Assembly (NCBI GenBank): GCA_030635025.1
Contig: DAOVZQ010000047.1
Span: 1 to 9,992, forward strand
Length of the DNA stretch: 9,992 bases
Reading direction: 5' to 3'
Origin: a bacterium
GTDB lineage: Bacteria; Krumholzibacteriota; Krumholzibacteriia; LZORAL124-64-63
In this document: positions 1 through 6,448 of the stretch, piece by piece
Layout of the letters: every line of letters starts with the position of its first letter
Position numbering within the stretch: position 1 is the first letter of the stretch
The notes under the pieces: generated by a model
The model's input: the letters and a program-made list of their open reading frames with translations, nothing else
What the model was told of the DNA's origin: nothing
Database searches by the model: none
Program-made: the position numbers and the translations under genes

Positions 1-2228
1 AGGTGCCCGACTCGGTCACCGAGTGGAACGTATGGGTGCACGCCCTGACCCGCGATCTCAGGTCCGGCACCACTCACAAGACGACCGCCAGCGTCAAGGA
101 GTTGATGGTCAGGCCCTACCTGCCGCGCTTCCTGCGCGAGGGCGATCGCGCCACGCTCAAGGTCGTCGTGAACAACGCCGGCGATAAGGACCTGAGCGGC
201 CACTTGGACTTCGAGCTCTTCGATCCCGACACAGAGGAGGATCTGCGCGAGGTCTTCGGGCTGGGCACAGACGCTACAACCGGCGTGCCCTTTACCGTGG
301 AGGCCGGCGGCGGCACGGATCTCACCTTCCCCATCGCTACTCCCGTCCGCGTGGGCCCCGTGGTCTGTCGCGTCACCGCCCGCGCCGGCGACTACAGCGA
401 CGGCGAGCAGCGATCGCTGCCGGTTCTGCCGGGTCGCATGCACTTGATGCAATCGCGCTTCGCCAGCCTCCGGGATGGTGATCGTCGCGATCTCCACTTC
501 GCGGACATGGCCGCGAGCGATGACCCCTCCCGCATCGACGAGCAGCTCGTTGTAACCATCGACGCGCAGCTCTTCTACGGCGTGCTCAACGCCCTGCCCT
601 ACCTGGTGGACTATCCCTACAAGAGCGTCGAACAGCTCATGAACAGGTTCCTGAGTACGGGCATCGTGACCAGCCTCTTCGACCGCTACCCGCCGATCGC
701 CGAAATGGCACGCGGATTCGCCGCACGCGAAACGCAGTTCGAGGCTTGGGAGGATCCGGACCCCAATCGAAAGCTCCTATTGGAGGAAACGCCGTGGCTG
801 CGTCGCGCCGAAGGTGGTCACAAGGGCGACAACCTGATCCGGGTGCTCGACCCCGTCGTGGCGCTCGCCACACGGGACATCGCGCTGAAGCAGTTGCGCG
901 ATGCCCAGACATCATCCGGCGGATTCCCCTGGAAGCCGGGCTGCCCGCCATCGACCTACATGACCCTGTACATCCTGCACGGCTTCAGCAAAGGCCTCGA
1001 GTTCGACGTCGACGCCCCCAAGAACATGATCGTCCGCGCCTGGGGATACATGCGCGACGAATACTACGACGATCACATCGACGAAATGATGGAAAAAGGC
1101 TGCTGCTGGGAGACGGTCACCTTCCTGAATTACGTCCTATCCAACTATCCCGACGACTCGTGGTCGGGCGGCGTTTTCAGCGACGACGACCGCACACGCA
1201 TGCTCGACTTCTCCTTCAAGCACTGGCGCCGTCACTCGCCCCTGCTGAAGGGCTACCTGGCTCTGACCCTGGCGCGGGCCGACCGCGAGGACGATGCGCG
1301 CCTGGTCTTCGACTCGATCATGGACTCGGCGAAAACCGATCCGGATCTCGGCACCTACTGGGCGCCCGAGGACCGCGCCTGGCTATGGTACAACGACACC
1401 ATCGAGACCCACGCCTTCACCCTGCGGGCCATGACCGAGTTGTATCCCGACGACGAGCGCCGCCACGGCTTGGTCCAGTGGCTGCTGCTGAACAAACACC
1501 TCAACCACTGGAGCTCAACGCGGGCCACCGCCGAGGTGATCTACGCCCTGATCCACTACCTGGAGCGAGAGGGCGGACTCGGCGTGCGCGAGACGGTCGA
1601 CGTGAAGATGGGACCGATCGAACGCGCATTTGTTTTCGAACCCGACGCCTACACCGGCGCGCACAACCGCGTGATCGTGAGCGGTGACGAGATCGACCCG
1701 CAGACCATGTCGACCGTGATCGTGGAAAAGGGCGGCAAGGGAACGGCGTTTGCGTCGGCCACATGGCACTTCTCCACCGAGAAAATGCCCGACGAAGCCG
1801 AGGGTGATTTCTTCTCGGTCACCCGCCGGTACTTCCGTCGACATAACGACGGTGACCAATGGGTTCTGACCCCGCTGGCCTCCGGCGACCGGGTCGAGCT
1901 GGGCGATCAGGTGGAAGTCCAACTGTCGATCCGCGCCAAACACGCCGCCGAGTTCGTGCACCTGCGCGATCCACGCGGCGCCGGCTTCGAGCCCGAATCG
2001 CCGGTCTCCGGCTACCGCTGGAACCAGGGGCTCGGCCACTACCGGGAAATCCGCGACTCGGGCGCCAACTTCTTCTTCGCCTGGCTGCCGGCCGGCGAGT
2101 ACACGCTGCGCTATCGGGTGCGGGCGAATATGGAGGGGACGTTCAAGGTGGGGCCGGCGGTGTTGCAGTCGATGTATGCACCGGAGTTTGCGGCCTACTC
2201 GTCGGGGCGGAGCCTGGAGGTGGAGTGA
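1..2228 (+). CDS. Bacterial alpha-2-macroglobulin family protein, C-terminal part, thioester cysteine lost (5' partial)
   Basis: The reading frame is open from the window edge (first full codon at position 3) to a TGA at 2226-2228, giving 741 residues. The GTG at position 3 is not the real start: the text already lies inside a conserved domain (PDSVTEWNVWVHALT, then ELMVRPYLPRFLREGD), the core A2M domain of bacterial macroglobulins. Bacterial relatives are usually 1500-1900 residues, so roughly the N-terminal half lies upstream. The thioester-domain entry motif reads YPYKSVEQ at residues 204-211, where thioester-forming members have CxEQ; Ser208 (codon 624-626) replaces the cysteine. The helical thioester-domain repeats follow, including HWSSTRATAEVIYAL near 503-517. 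The C-terminal macroglobulin domain ends normally with a YRVRA...MYAPEFAAYSSG segment. Known family members are periplasmic or lipid-anchored protease traps, often beside pbpC; any pbpC partner would lie outside the window. Family assignment is strong, but covalent trapping is unlikely without the cysteine. Confidence 0.9.
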   Translation, partial: VPDSVTEWNVWVHALTRDLRSGTTHKTTASVKELMVRPYLPRFLREGDRATLKVVVNNAGDKDLSGHLDFELFDPDTEEDLREVFGLGTDATTGVPFTVEAGGGTDLTFPIATPVRVGPVVCRVTARAGDYSDGEQRSLPVLPGRMHLMQSRFASLRDGDRRDLHFADMAASDDPSRIDEQLVVTIDAQLFYGVLNALPYLVDYPYKSVEQLMNRFLSTGIVTSLFDRYPPIAEMARGFAARETQFEAWEDPDPNRKLLLEETPWLRRAEGGHKGDNLIRVLDPVVALATRDIALKQLRDAQTSSGGFPWKPGCPPSTYMTLYILHGFSKGLEFDVDAPKNMIVRAWGYMRDEYYDDHIDEMMEKGCCWETVTFLNYVLSNYPDDSWSGGVFSDDDRTRMLDFSFKHWRRHSPLLKGYLALTLARADREDDARLVFDSIMDSAKTDPDLGTYWAPEDRAWLWYNDTIETHAFTLRAMTELYPDDERRHGLVQWLLLNKHLNHWSSTRATAEVIYALIHYLEREGGLGVRETVDVKMGPIERAFVFEPDAYTGAHNRVIVSGDEIDPQTMSTVIVEKGGKGTAFASATWHFSTEKMPDEAEGDFFSVTRRYFRRHNDGDQWVLTPLASGDRVELGDQVEVQLSIRAKHAAEFVHLRDPRGAGFEPESPVSGYRWNQGLGHYREIRDSGANFFFAWLPAGEYTLRYRVRANMEGTFKVGPAVLQSMYAPEFAAYSSGRSLEVE

Positions 2229-2312
2229 CGGATGCACGACATCCCTTTCGCTGCCTCGTAGGTCGAGTTGAAAAAACTGATCGGCTCCTGGACATCCGTG
2301 GGCTGCAATGAA

Positions 2313-2338
2313 AAGCCCGGGCCATACGGCCCGGGCTT
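2313..2338 (-). terminator. Intrinsic terminator of the Rh channel gene
   Basis: A perfect 11-bp stem (2313-2323 with 2328-2338) encloses a 4-base ATAC loop. Read on the minus strand, the hairpin begins 22 bases after the channel stop codon and is followed by TTTT, which fits Rho-independent termination. It also lies 84 bases after the macroglobulin stop on the plus strand, where its tail (ACTATTT) is weaker, so it may act in both directions between these convergent genes. Confidence 0.8.
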
Positions 2339-2360
2339 ACTATTTCGGATCGACCGTTGG

Positions 2361-3569
2361 CTACTCGGCCAAAAACTCTTCCGAATCTTCGTAGGGCGTC
2401 TTCCGCCGACCCAGGATAGACAGGAATCGTCCCACAACGAGTCCCGCAACCAGAGCCACGACGATCGACACGCCGATCCCGGTCAACTGGGCGGCCGCAT
2501 TGATACCGGACACCGTGACCACCGCGGCCAATCCGCCCAACAGTCCCGGAATACCGTGCAGGTTCGAGACGCCGCAGGTATCGACGAGCCTCAAGCCCTT
2601 CTGCAGACGTTCCTGGATCACCGCAAAACCGAAGGTGGAGGCTGCGCCCGCCGCCGCGCCGATGATCATCGCCACGGTCAGCGACACCTGGTCGCAGGTC
2701 GAGCCGATGGCCACACCGCCGGCCAGGGTGGCGTTGGCGATATCGGCGGCCGCGATCTTGCGTCGCAGCACCATGGTCGCGACATACGTGGCCAGCGTCG
2801 AACCGCACAGGGCGATAACGACGTTGAGCACCGTCTTGGGGACCAGGTCGGGGGCCACCAGCGCGGCGCAGAAGCTCGGCCAGAACACCCACAGCACCAT
2901 GCTGCCCAACAGGGAGAAACGATCGCTGGTGAAGTCCGATTCGACGGGGATGTCCCGCTCCTGACGTGTCGTCATGGTCAACGCGACACCCAGCCCGAAG
3001 ACGGCGCCGAACAGGTGGATGACGATCGAGCCGCCGGTGTCAACCATCGCACCGTGCGAGATCAACCCGAGGCCTCCGTCCAGCAGGATCCACTCGTTGA
3101 ACATGTAGGCCGGGATGAAGAGCAGCCCGAGCACAAGGTACTGCGCCATCTTCAGGCGACCCAGCACGGCGCCGGCGCAGATCAGCAGACTCGCGGCGCC
3201 GAATTCGCCCAGGATCAGGCTGTCGACGCCCGTGGTCGGCTCGCCGAACCACCCCTGGTTCTTGAGCCAGATATACGCCGGCAGGGAGATGGCCACGAGC
3301 AGATACGTTGCCGTCAACGTGGACAGGCCGTAGCCCCGGACAAAGACCATCAGGAAACCGAAACCGAGCAGCAGCATGGCCATGATGTGGATCGCGCGGT
3401 TGTACTTCTGAACGTCGACGACCGAAGCGAGAGATGTGTCCGACTGCACGACGACTTGAGCGTCGTGCGACACGGTCGCCTCTTCCTGATGTGCCGAAAC
3501 TGTTCCCGCTGCGCTCACCAGAACGGCTGCGATCAGCAGGATCGCCGAAATCTTGGCAATCGGTTTCAT
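2361..3569 (-). CDS. Rh-type (Rhesus-like) ammonium/ammonia channel
   Basis: This 402-residue polytopic membrane protein belongs to the Amt/Mep/Rh superfamily, whose trimers conduct ammonium or ammonia through the inner membrane. Rh-like signatures place it nearer Rh50 proteins than AmtB: VDTGGSIVIHLFGAVFGL at 176-193, VLWVFWPSF at 225-233 and DTCGVSNLHGIPGLLGGL at 330-347. The pore twin histidines appear to be His185 and His338, and Asp177 matches the conserved acidic residue before the first one. About eleven hydrophobic segments follow a cleavable-looking signal peptide ending TVSA near residue 26, as in many Amt/Rh precursors. The ATG is preceded by GGAG at 5-base spacing. No PII (glnK) gene is adjacent, unlike typical amtB loci. 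The short charged C-terminus (RRKTPYEDSEEFLAE) lacks an obvious AmtB-type regulatory tail. The family is confident; the Rh versus Amt subclass rests on motifs only. Confidence 0.9.
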   Translation of the reverse strand: MKPIAKISAILLIAAVLVSAAGTVSAHQEEATVSHDAQVVVQSDTSLASVVDVQKYNRAIHIMAMLLLGFGFLMVFVRGYGLSTLTATYLLVAISLPAYIWLKNQGWFGEPTTGVDSLILGEFGAASLLICAGAVLGRLKMAQYLVLGLLFIPAYMFNEWILLDGGLGLISHGAMVDTGGSIVIHLFGAVFGLGVALTMTTRQERDIPVESDFTSDRFSLLGSMVLWVFWPSFCAALVAPDLVPKTVLNVVIALCGSTLATYVATMVLRRKIAAADIANATLAGGVAIGSTCDQVSLTVAMIIGAAAGAASTFGFAVIQERLQKGLRLVDTCGVSNLHGIPGLLGGLAAVVTVSGINAAAQLTGIGVSIVVALVAGLVVGRFLSILGRRKTPYEDSEEFLAE

Positions 3570-3619
3570 GGTCTCTCCGGACGACGAGGTAATTGAATGG
3601 TCTCTTGCAGAGCAGAGGA

Positions 3620-3648
3620 AATGTGGAGTGTGAACCGGCGGCTGTCAA
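3620..3648 (-). promoter_or_regulatory. Candidate sigma-70 promoter of the Rh channel gene
   Basis: A perfect -35 TTGACA lies on the minus strand at 3643-3648. A poor -10 (CACATT, 3620-3625) follows at 17-base spacing, about 50 bases before the start codon. The -35 is convincing but the -10 is weak, so an activator may be needed. I looked for a sigma-54 GG-N10-GC signature, common at ammonium transporter genes, and did not find a clean one. Confidence 0.35.
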
Positions 3649-3668
3649 ACAGGCCAAGTCCCAACACA

Positions 3669-3699
3669 CGAAGCCCGGACCCATGAGGTCCGGGCTTCG
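3669..3699 (-). terminator. Hairpin terminator of the porin gene
   Basis: A perfect 13-bp stem (3669-3681 with 3687-3699) encloses a 5-base loop, 41 bases downstream of the porin stop. The minus-strand tail (TGTGTTGGG) is not U-rich, so termination may be partial; the plus-strand tail is ATTT. Ten of eleven stem bases match the hairpin at 2313-2338 at the other end of the channel gene. Confidence 0.6.
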
Positions 3700-3740
3700 A
3701 TTTCACGCTGGAGACGAGTCGGCACGACTCCCTCCCCGTC

Positions 3741-4805
3741 CTAGAACTTGAACTTCAGATCGACCATCAGGCGCTTGAAGTCCCTGGTGTCGTCGAGATC
3801 GATCGTGTTGACGAAGTAGCTGACGGCGAGCTTGGACTTGCTCGACAACTGGTAGGCGGCGCCGAGCTCGTGCCCTTTGGCGTCGGTTCCGCCGCCACGG
3901 AAATCCGAGTCGATCAGGGCGCCCATGACGGCATCGGCCTGGACCTCGCGGTAGTTGTACTTGGCCTCCCACGATCCGACCTTCTTGGCCTTGCCCAGCT
4001 TGGCGCCGAACATGTAGGCCTGCTCGCCGGTGTCGGCTTCCCGGTTGGTCACGATGTCGGCAAAGAGGGTGACGGGCAGGTCGCCGGCCTTGAACTCCAC
4101 GACACCGAAGAACTCCATGAGATTGAAGTCGTAATCGAACGAAACGGAGTCGGTCGCCGAATTCCCGAAGAACTCGTCATCGTAAAGCGCACCGTCGAGA
4201 TCCGTGAAGTTCATATAGCCACCACCCAACACGACCTTGACGCCATTGAACTTCTGCTCGATTCCGATCTGGCCGCCGAACAGGCCCGTATTGTCGTCCG
4301 CGGAGCGCTCCTCGACCCACAGCCCCGCGCCATGCACGAAGAACCGCGTATCACCGTCCCCGAAAACGTGCTTCAGCGCGAGGCCCTCGGGAGACAGATC
4401 GCTGTCCCAGATCAGCTCGGACTTGGCCGGCAGGTAGAAGGGATTGGCCATCTTGCCGCCGGAAACCTTGGCGCCGGACGCGGCGTGGGTCCAAATGAAG
4501 TAGGCTTGGTCCAGACCGATTCCCTTGGTTGAAAAACCATCACCCAAGGTCTGGTTTGAGGAAACGGGGTCATCACCGCCCGAAACGAGGCGCACACCAA
4601 TTTCCAGATTGTCCTCGGGCCGAGCCAGGAGGCTCATCCGCATGCGGACACGCTGACGATTGCGAAGTTCCTCGCCCTCGACATCGATCTGTTCGTGGCG
4701 ATAGCGCAGATCGCCGTTCAGGCTGACGGTTTCGGTCCAATCCGCAGCCATGGTACCGGCTGAGGCGAGCAGGACGAACAAACCCGTGATGGCACTTCTC
4801 TTCAT
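3741..4805 (-). CDS. Putative outer-membrane porin (Porin_5-like)
   Basis: This 354-residue exported beta-barrel protein would form a channel in the outer membrane. Start choice: the ATG at 4805 has GGGAG eight bases upstream and opens directly into a signal peptide (MKRSAITGLFVLLASAGTMA, cleavage near residue 20-21). The longer frame from 4871 would put 22 unrelated residues in front of it. Family clues are GDLRYRHEQ at 31-39, the arginine-rich RNRQRVRMRMSLL near 48-60, SSNQTLGDGFSTK at 82-94, LDQAYFIW at 98-105, GGKMANPF at 116-123 and WDSDLSPEGLA at 133-143, a pattern seen in putative porins of Pfam Porin_5. Alternating amphipathic strands continue to a C-terminal LKFKF, with the terminal phenylalanine typical of barrel proteins. 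The substrate is unknown. The gene lies upstream of the Rh channel on the same strand, but each has its own hairpin and candidate promoter, so co-transcription is uncertain. Confidence 0.8.
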   Translation of the reverse strand: MKRSAITGLFVLLASAGTMAADWTETVSLNGDLRYRHEQIDVEGEELRNRQRVRMRMSLLARPEDNLEIGVRLVSGGDDPVSSNQTLGDGFSTKGIGLDQAYFIWTHAASGAKVSGGKMANPFYLPAKSELIWDSDLSPEGLALKHVFGDGDTRFFVHGAGLWVEERSADDNTGLFGGQIGIEQKFNGVKVVLGGGYMNFTDLDGALYDDEFFGNSATDSVSFDYDFNLMEFFGVVEFKAGDLPVTLFADIVTNREADTGEQAYMFGAKLGKAKKVGSWEAKYNYREVQADAVMGALIDSDFRGGGTDAKGHELGAAYQLSSKSKLAVSYFVNTIDLDDTRDFKRLMVDLKFKF

Positions 4806-4869
4806 GAACAACACTCCCGGAATTCGATGAAGGTAAGACTCCGTACAGCTCATTCCCGATATCCCGGAC

Positions 4870-4897
4870 AAACTACCCTGGAAGTTTCACCTGTCAA
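4870..4897 (-). promoter_or_regulatory. Candidate sigma-70 promoter of the porin gene
   Basis: A perfect -35 TTGACA is on the minus strand at 4892-4897, followed by a 16-base spacer and a weak -10 TAGTTT (4870-4875), about 65 bases before the porin ATG. The layout (perfect -35, poor -10) resembles the channel gene promoter at 3620-3648. Confidence 0.35.
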
Positions 4898-4956
4898 TGG
4901 GAAGAGTGTCCCTCTCGCGGAATCGCTCTTCAACCTATTCCTGTAGGGAAAATGAA

Positions 4957-4980
4957 GGAGCCACCCGGTTGGGCGGCTCC
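4957..4980 (-). terminator. Intrinsic terminator of the two-gene secreted-protein operon
   Basis: A 10-position stem (4957-4966 with 4971-4980, one mismatch) encloses a 4-base loop. It is 22 bases beyond the stop codon of the second secreted protein and is followed on the minus strand by TTCATTTT, a reasonable U-rich tail. Confidence 0.75.
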
Positions 4981-5002
4981 ATTCGTTGCATCGGTATCCA
5001 GG

Positions 5003-5614
5003 CTAGTAGAGTGTCTTGACCGCACCCCAGCTACTCGTCTCATTGGGCACGATAGGCTCATAAGGCTCCACCTTGCCGTCCCACCTCTCGTCGTAGCCGT
5101 CGACGACCTGGCTCGCCAGAGCGTTGATGCCCGAGAAGAAGGGCCAGCCCGTCTGGTCCTGCGGTGCTATGTCGCCGACGCGGGTTCCGCCGGTCCAGTC
5201 CACCTCGCCGATCGCTGAACCCAGCGTGGCCGTGAACATCGTGCGGTCCAGATAGACGAATGTTCCGGACAGGATCGCCGTCCCGTCGAAGAAGGTACCG
5301 GGCAGAGCGTAGTCCGCCGTCGTACCGGCATCTTCGAAAATGGTGATCGTGCCGCCGGAATACTCCTGCGGGCTCGCGTCGACCTCGAGTACGAGATCGG
5401 CGATCACCAGGGTGTAGTCGAAATTGGCGAAGTCCAGCGGAAGGGGCGTGTCGGCGGGTGCGGGATCGTTGACCACGCTATACATGGTCAGGGATCCGCC
5501 CACGCCGGTCGGCAGCAGGGTCTGGCCCAGGAAATCGAATATCTGCTGCGCCTGGGCGGCCACGGGTAGCGTGACCGCGAGCGCGGCGATCATCAGTATC
5601 GTGAATCTCTTCAT
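5003..5614 (-). CDS. Small secreted protein of unknown function, paralogue of its upstream neighbour
   Basis: This protein has 203 residues and I do not recognise a named family. An evident signal peptide (MKRFTILMIAALAVTLPVAAQA, cleavage near residue 22) starts from an ATG with GGAGGT six bases upstream. The mature part is acidic, Gly/Asp/Thr-rich and probably all-beta, with no cysteines. It shares a plan with the protein encoded just upstream: I-x-D-[FY]-L-G near the mature N-terminus (25-30), YSGG at 85-88, PGTFFDG at 105-111, a G-T/E-F-x-Y-L strand at 117-122, DGYDERWDG at 172-180 and the tail ETSSWGAVKTLY at 192-203. The gap to the upstream gene is 27 bases, and a terminator follows, so it is the second gene of a two-gene operon. 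An extracytoplasmic location is confident; the role is unknown. Confidence 0.8.
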   Translation of the reverse strand: MKRFTILMIAALAVTLPVAAQAQQIFDFLGQTLLPTGVGGSLTMYSVVNDPAPADTPLPLDFANFDYTLVIADLVLEVDASPQEYSGGTITIFEDAGTTADYALPGTFFDGTAILSGTFVYLDRTMFTATLGSAIGEVDWTGGTRVGDIAPQDQTGWPFFSGINALASQVVDGYDERWDGKVEPYEPIVPNETSSWGAVKTLY

Positions 5615-5641
5615 CGTTTGACCTCCGTAGTCCCGGTCGTT

Positions 5642-6310
5642 CTAGTTGCTGTAGAGGGACTTCACATCGCTCCACGTGGATTGTTCATTCGAAACGGCGC
5701 CGTCCAGTTCGAACAGGCCGTCGATCTGCAGGTCGTATCCGTCGGGGATCAGCGCGCCGGTGCCCTTGAGGAAGCTGCCGCCCCAGGTATAGGCGCAATC
5801 GCTACAGACATCGTTCAGGATCTCGCCTTCCAGCCCATTCAGCGCTCCCTCATAGACGCCGTTGCCCACGGGATTGACGAAGATGGTCAGGTAGGTGAAC
5901 TCGCCCTTGAAGAAGAGAACGCCGTCGCTGAAGGTGCCGGGCGAAGTGGCGTTGGGCGGATAGGTTCCCCAGTCGGCGTTCTGCGCGCCGTCACGCCAGA
6001 TCTCCAGGTAGCCCCCAGAGTAATTGATCATCAGGTTGTTGCCCCCGATATCCACCTCGCCCAGGCTGACCTGGTCGTAGATGTAGAATGTCAGTTCGTC
6101 CGTGCCCAGGTCCACGCCGTAGACGGGGTCGGCGGCGACTCCCGTGCAGGTGAAGACGAGGACGTCGCCGGGCTCGCTGGGCAGAATGCCACCCGTCTCC
6201 CAGCCGTAACCAAGGTAATCGATGGCGGGATTCTGACCGAATGCGACCGTCGCACAGACGACGATCATCATCACGGCGAGAATCCACCGAGTCGATAGCA
6301 TGTCTCTCAT
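5642..6310 (-). CDS. Small secreted protein of unknown function, first gene of the paralogous pair
   Basis: This protein has 222 residues, with no family recognised. The ATG at 6310 has GGAGGT five bases upstream, and the N-terminus is a signal peptide (hydrophobic 9-24, cleavage near AFG-Q at 25-26). The mature protein is acidic and probably beta-rich. It matches the downstream protein in IDYLG (30-34), YSGG (97-100), PGTFSDG (124-130), EFTYL (137-141), GYDLQIDG (191-198) and the tail EQSTWSDVKSLYSN (209-222). It differs by three cysteines (56, 169 and 172, the last two as CSDC) and by about 20 extra residues spread over several loops. An AT-rich stretch upstream may carry the operon promoter. 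The pair looks like an old tandem duplication. The conserved tail may be a localisation signal or part of the fold; the sequence cannot decide. Confidence 0.8.
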   Translation of the reverse strand: MRDMLSTRWILAVMMIVVCATVAFGQNPAIDYLGYGWETGGILPSEPGDVLVFTCTGVAADPVYGVDLGTDELTFYIYDQVSLGEVDIGGNNLMINYSGGYLEIWRDGAQNADWGTYPPNATSPGTFSDGVLFFKGEFTYLTIFVNPVGNGVYEGALNGLEGEILNDVCSDCAYTWGGSFLKGTGALIPDGYDLQIDGLFELDGAVSNEQSTWSDVKSLYSN

Positions 6311-6362
6311 GGGATACCTCCATCCAGGGGGGTGCAGCCACTGCTGATATGATTATGCACCC

Positions 6363-6390
6363 AGACTATCATATGCGACGTAAATAGTCT
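6363..6390. promoter_or_regulatory. AT-rich upstream region with a 7-bp dyad
   Basis: AGACTAT (6363-6369) and ATAGTCT (6384-6390) form an inverted repeat with a 14-base spacer that contains CATATG. It lies 53-80 bases upstream of the secreted-protein operon start, inside an AT-rich stretch (about 6345-6447) that stands out in this GC-rich window. An operator is possible. I could not assign a convincing -35/-10 pair. Confidence 0.3.
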
Positions 6391-6420
6391 ACTTATATAT
6401 TCATAAAATATATTATTGGC

Positions 6421-6447
6421 ATATCTTGTTGGCTAAGAACAAGATAT
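6421..6447 (-). terminator. AT-rich intrinsic terminator of the nuclease gene
   Basis: A perfect 10-bp stem (6421-6430 with 6438-6447) encloses a 7-base loop. It begins one base after the nuclease TAG stop and is followed on the minus strand by an AU-rich tail (GCCAATAATATATTTT). The stem is weaker than the GC-rich terminators elsewhere in the window. Confidence 0.65.
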
Positions 6448-6448
6448 C

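Noticed and set aside
746..1687. Long plus-strand ORF of 313 codons inside the macroglobulin gene
   Set aside because: It is an alternate-frame shadow: arginine-rich, low-complexity translation with no domain, fully inside a gene with clear family motifs.
1515..2237. Minus-strand ORF of 240 codons
   Set aside because: Antisense to the macroglobulin 3' end; no recognisable motifs and a His/Arg-rich translation typical of antisense GC-rich DNA.
2268..3596. Plus-strand ORF of 442 codons opposite the Rh channel gene
   Set aside because: Its translation is Gln/His/Arg/Asp-rich without any domain, and the opposite strand encodes a clear channel.
3620..3670. Sigma-54 promoter for the ammonium channel
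   Set aside because: A TTGGCC stretch is present but the required GC at ten-base spacing from GG is not.
4806..4871. Longer porin start at 4871
   Set aside because: It adds 22 residues ahead of an obvious signal peptide, while the ATG at 4805 has a well-placed ribosome site.
5618..6298. Plus-strand ORF of 226 codons opposite the first secreted protein
   Set aside because: No ribosome site or signal peptide. The minus-strand gene has both and a paralogue next door, which fixes the coding strand.
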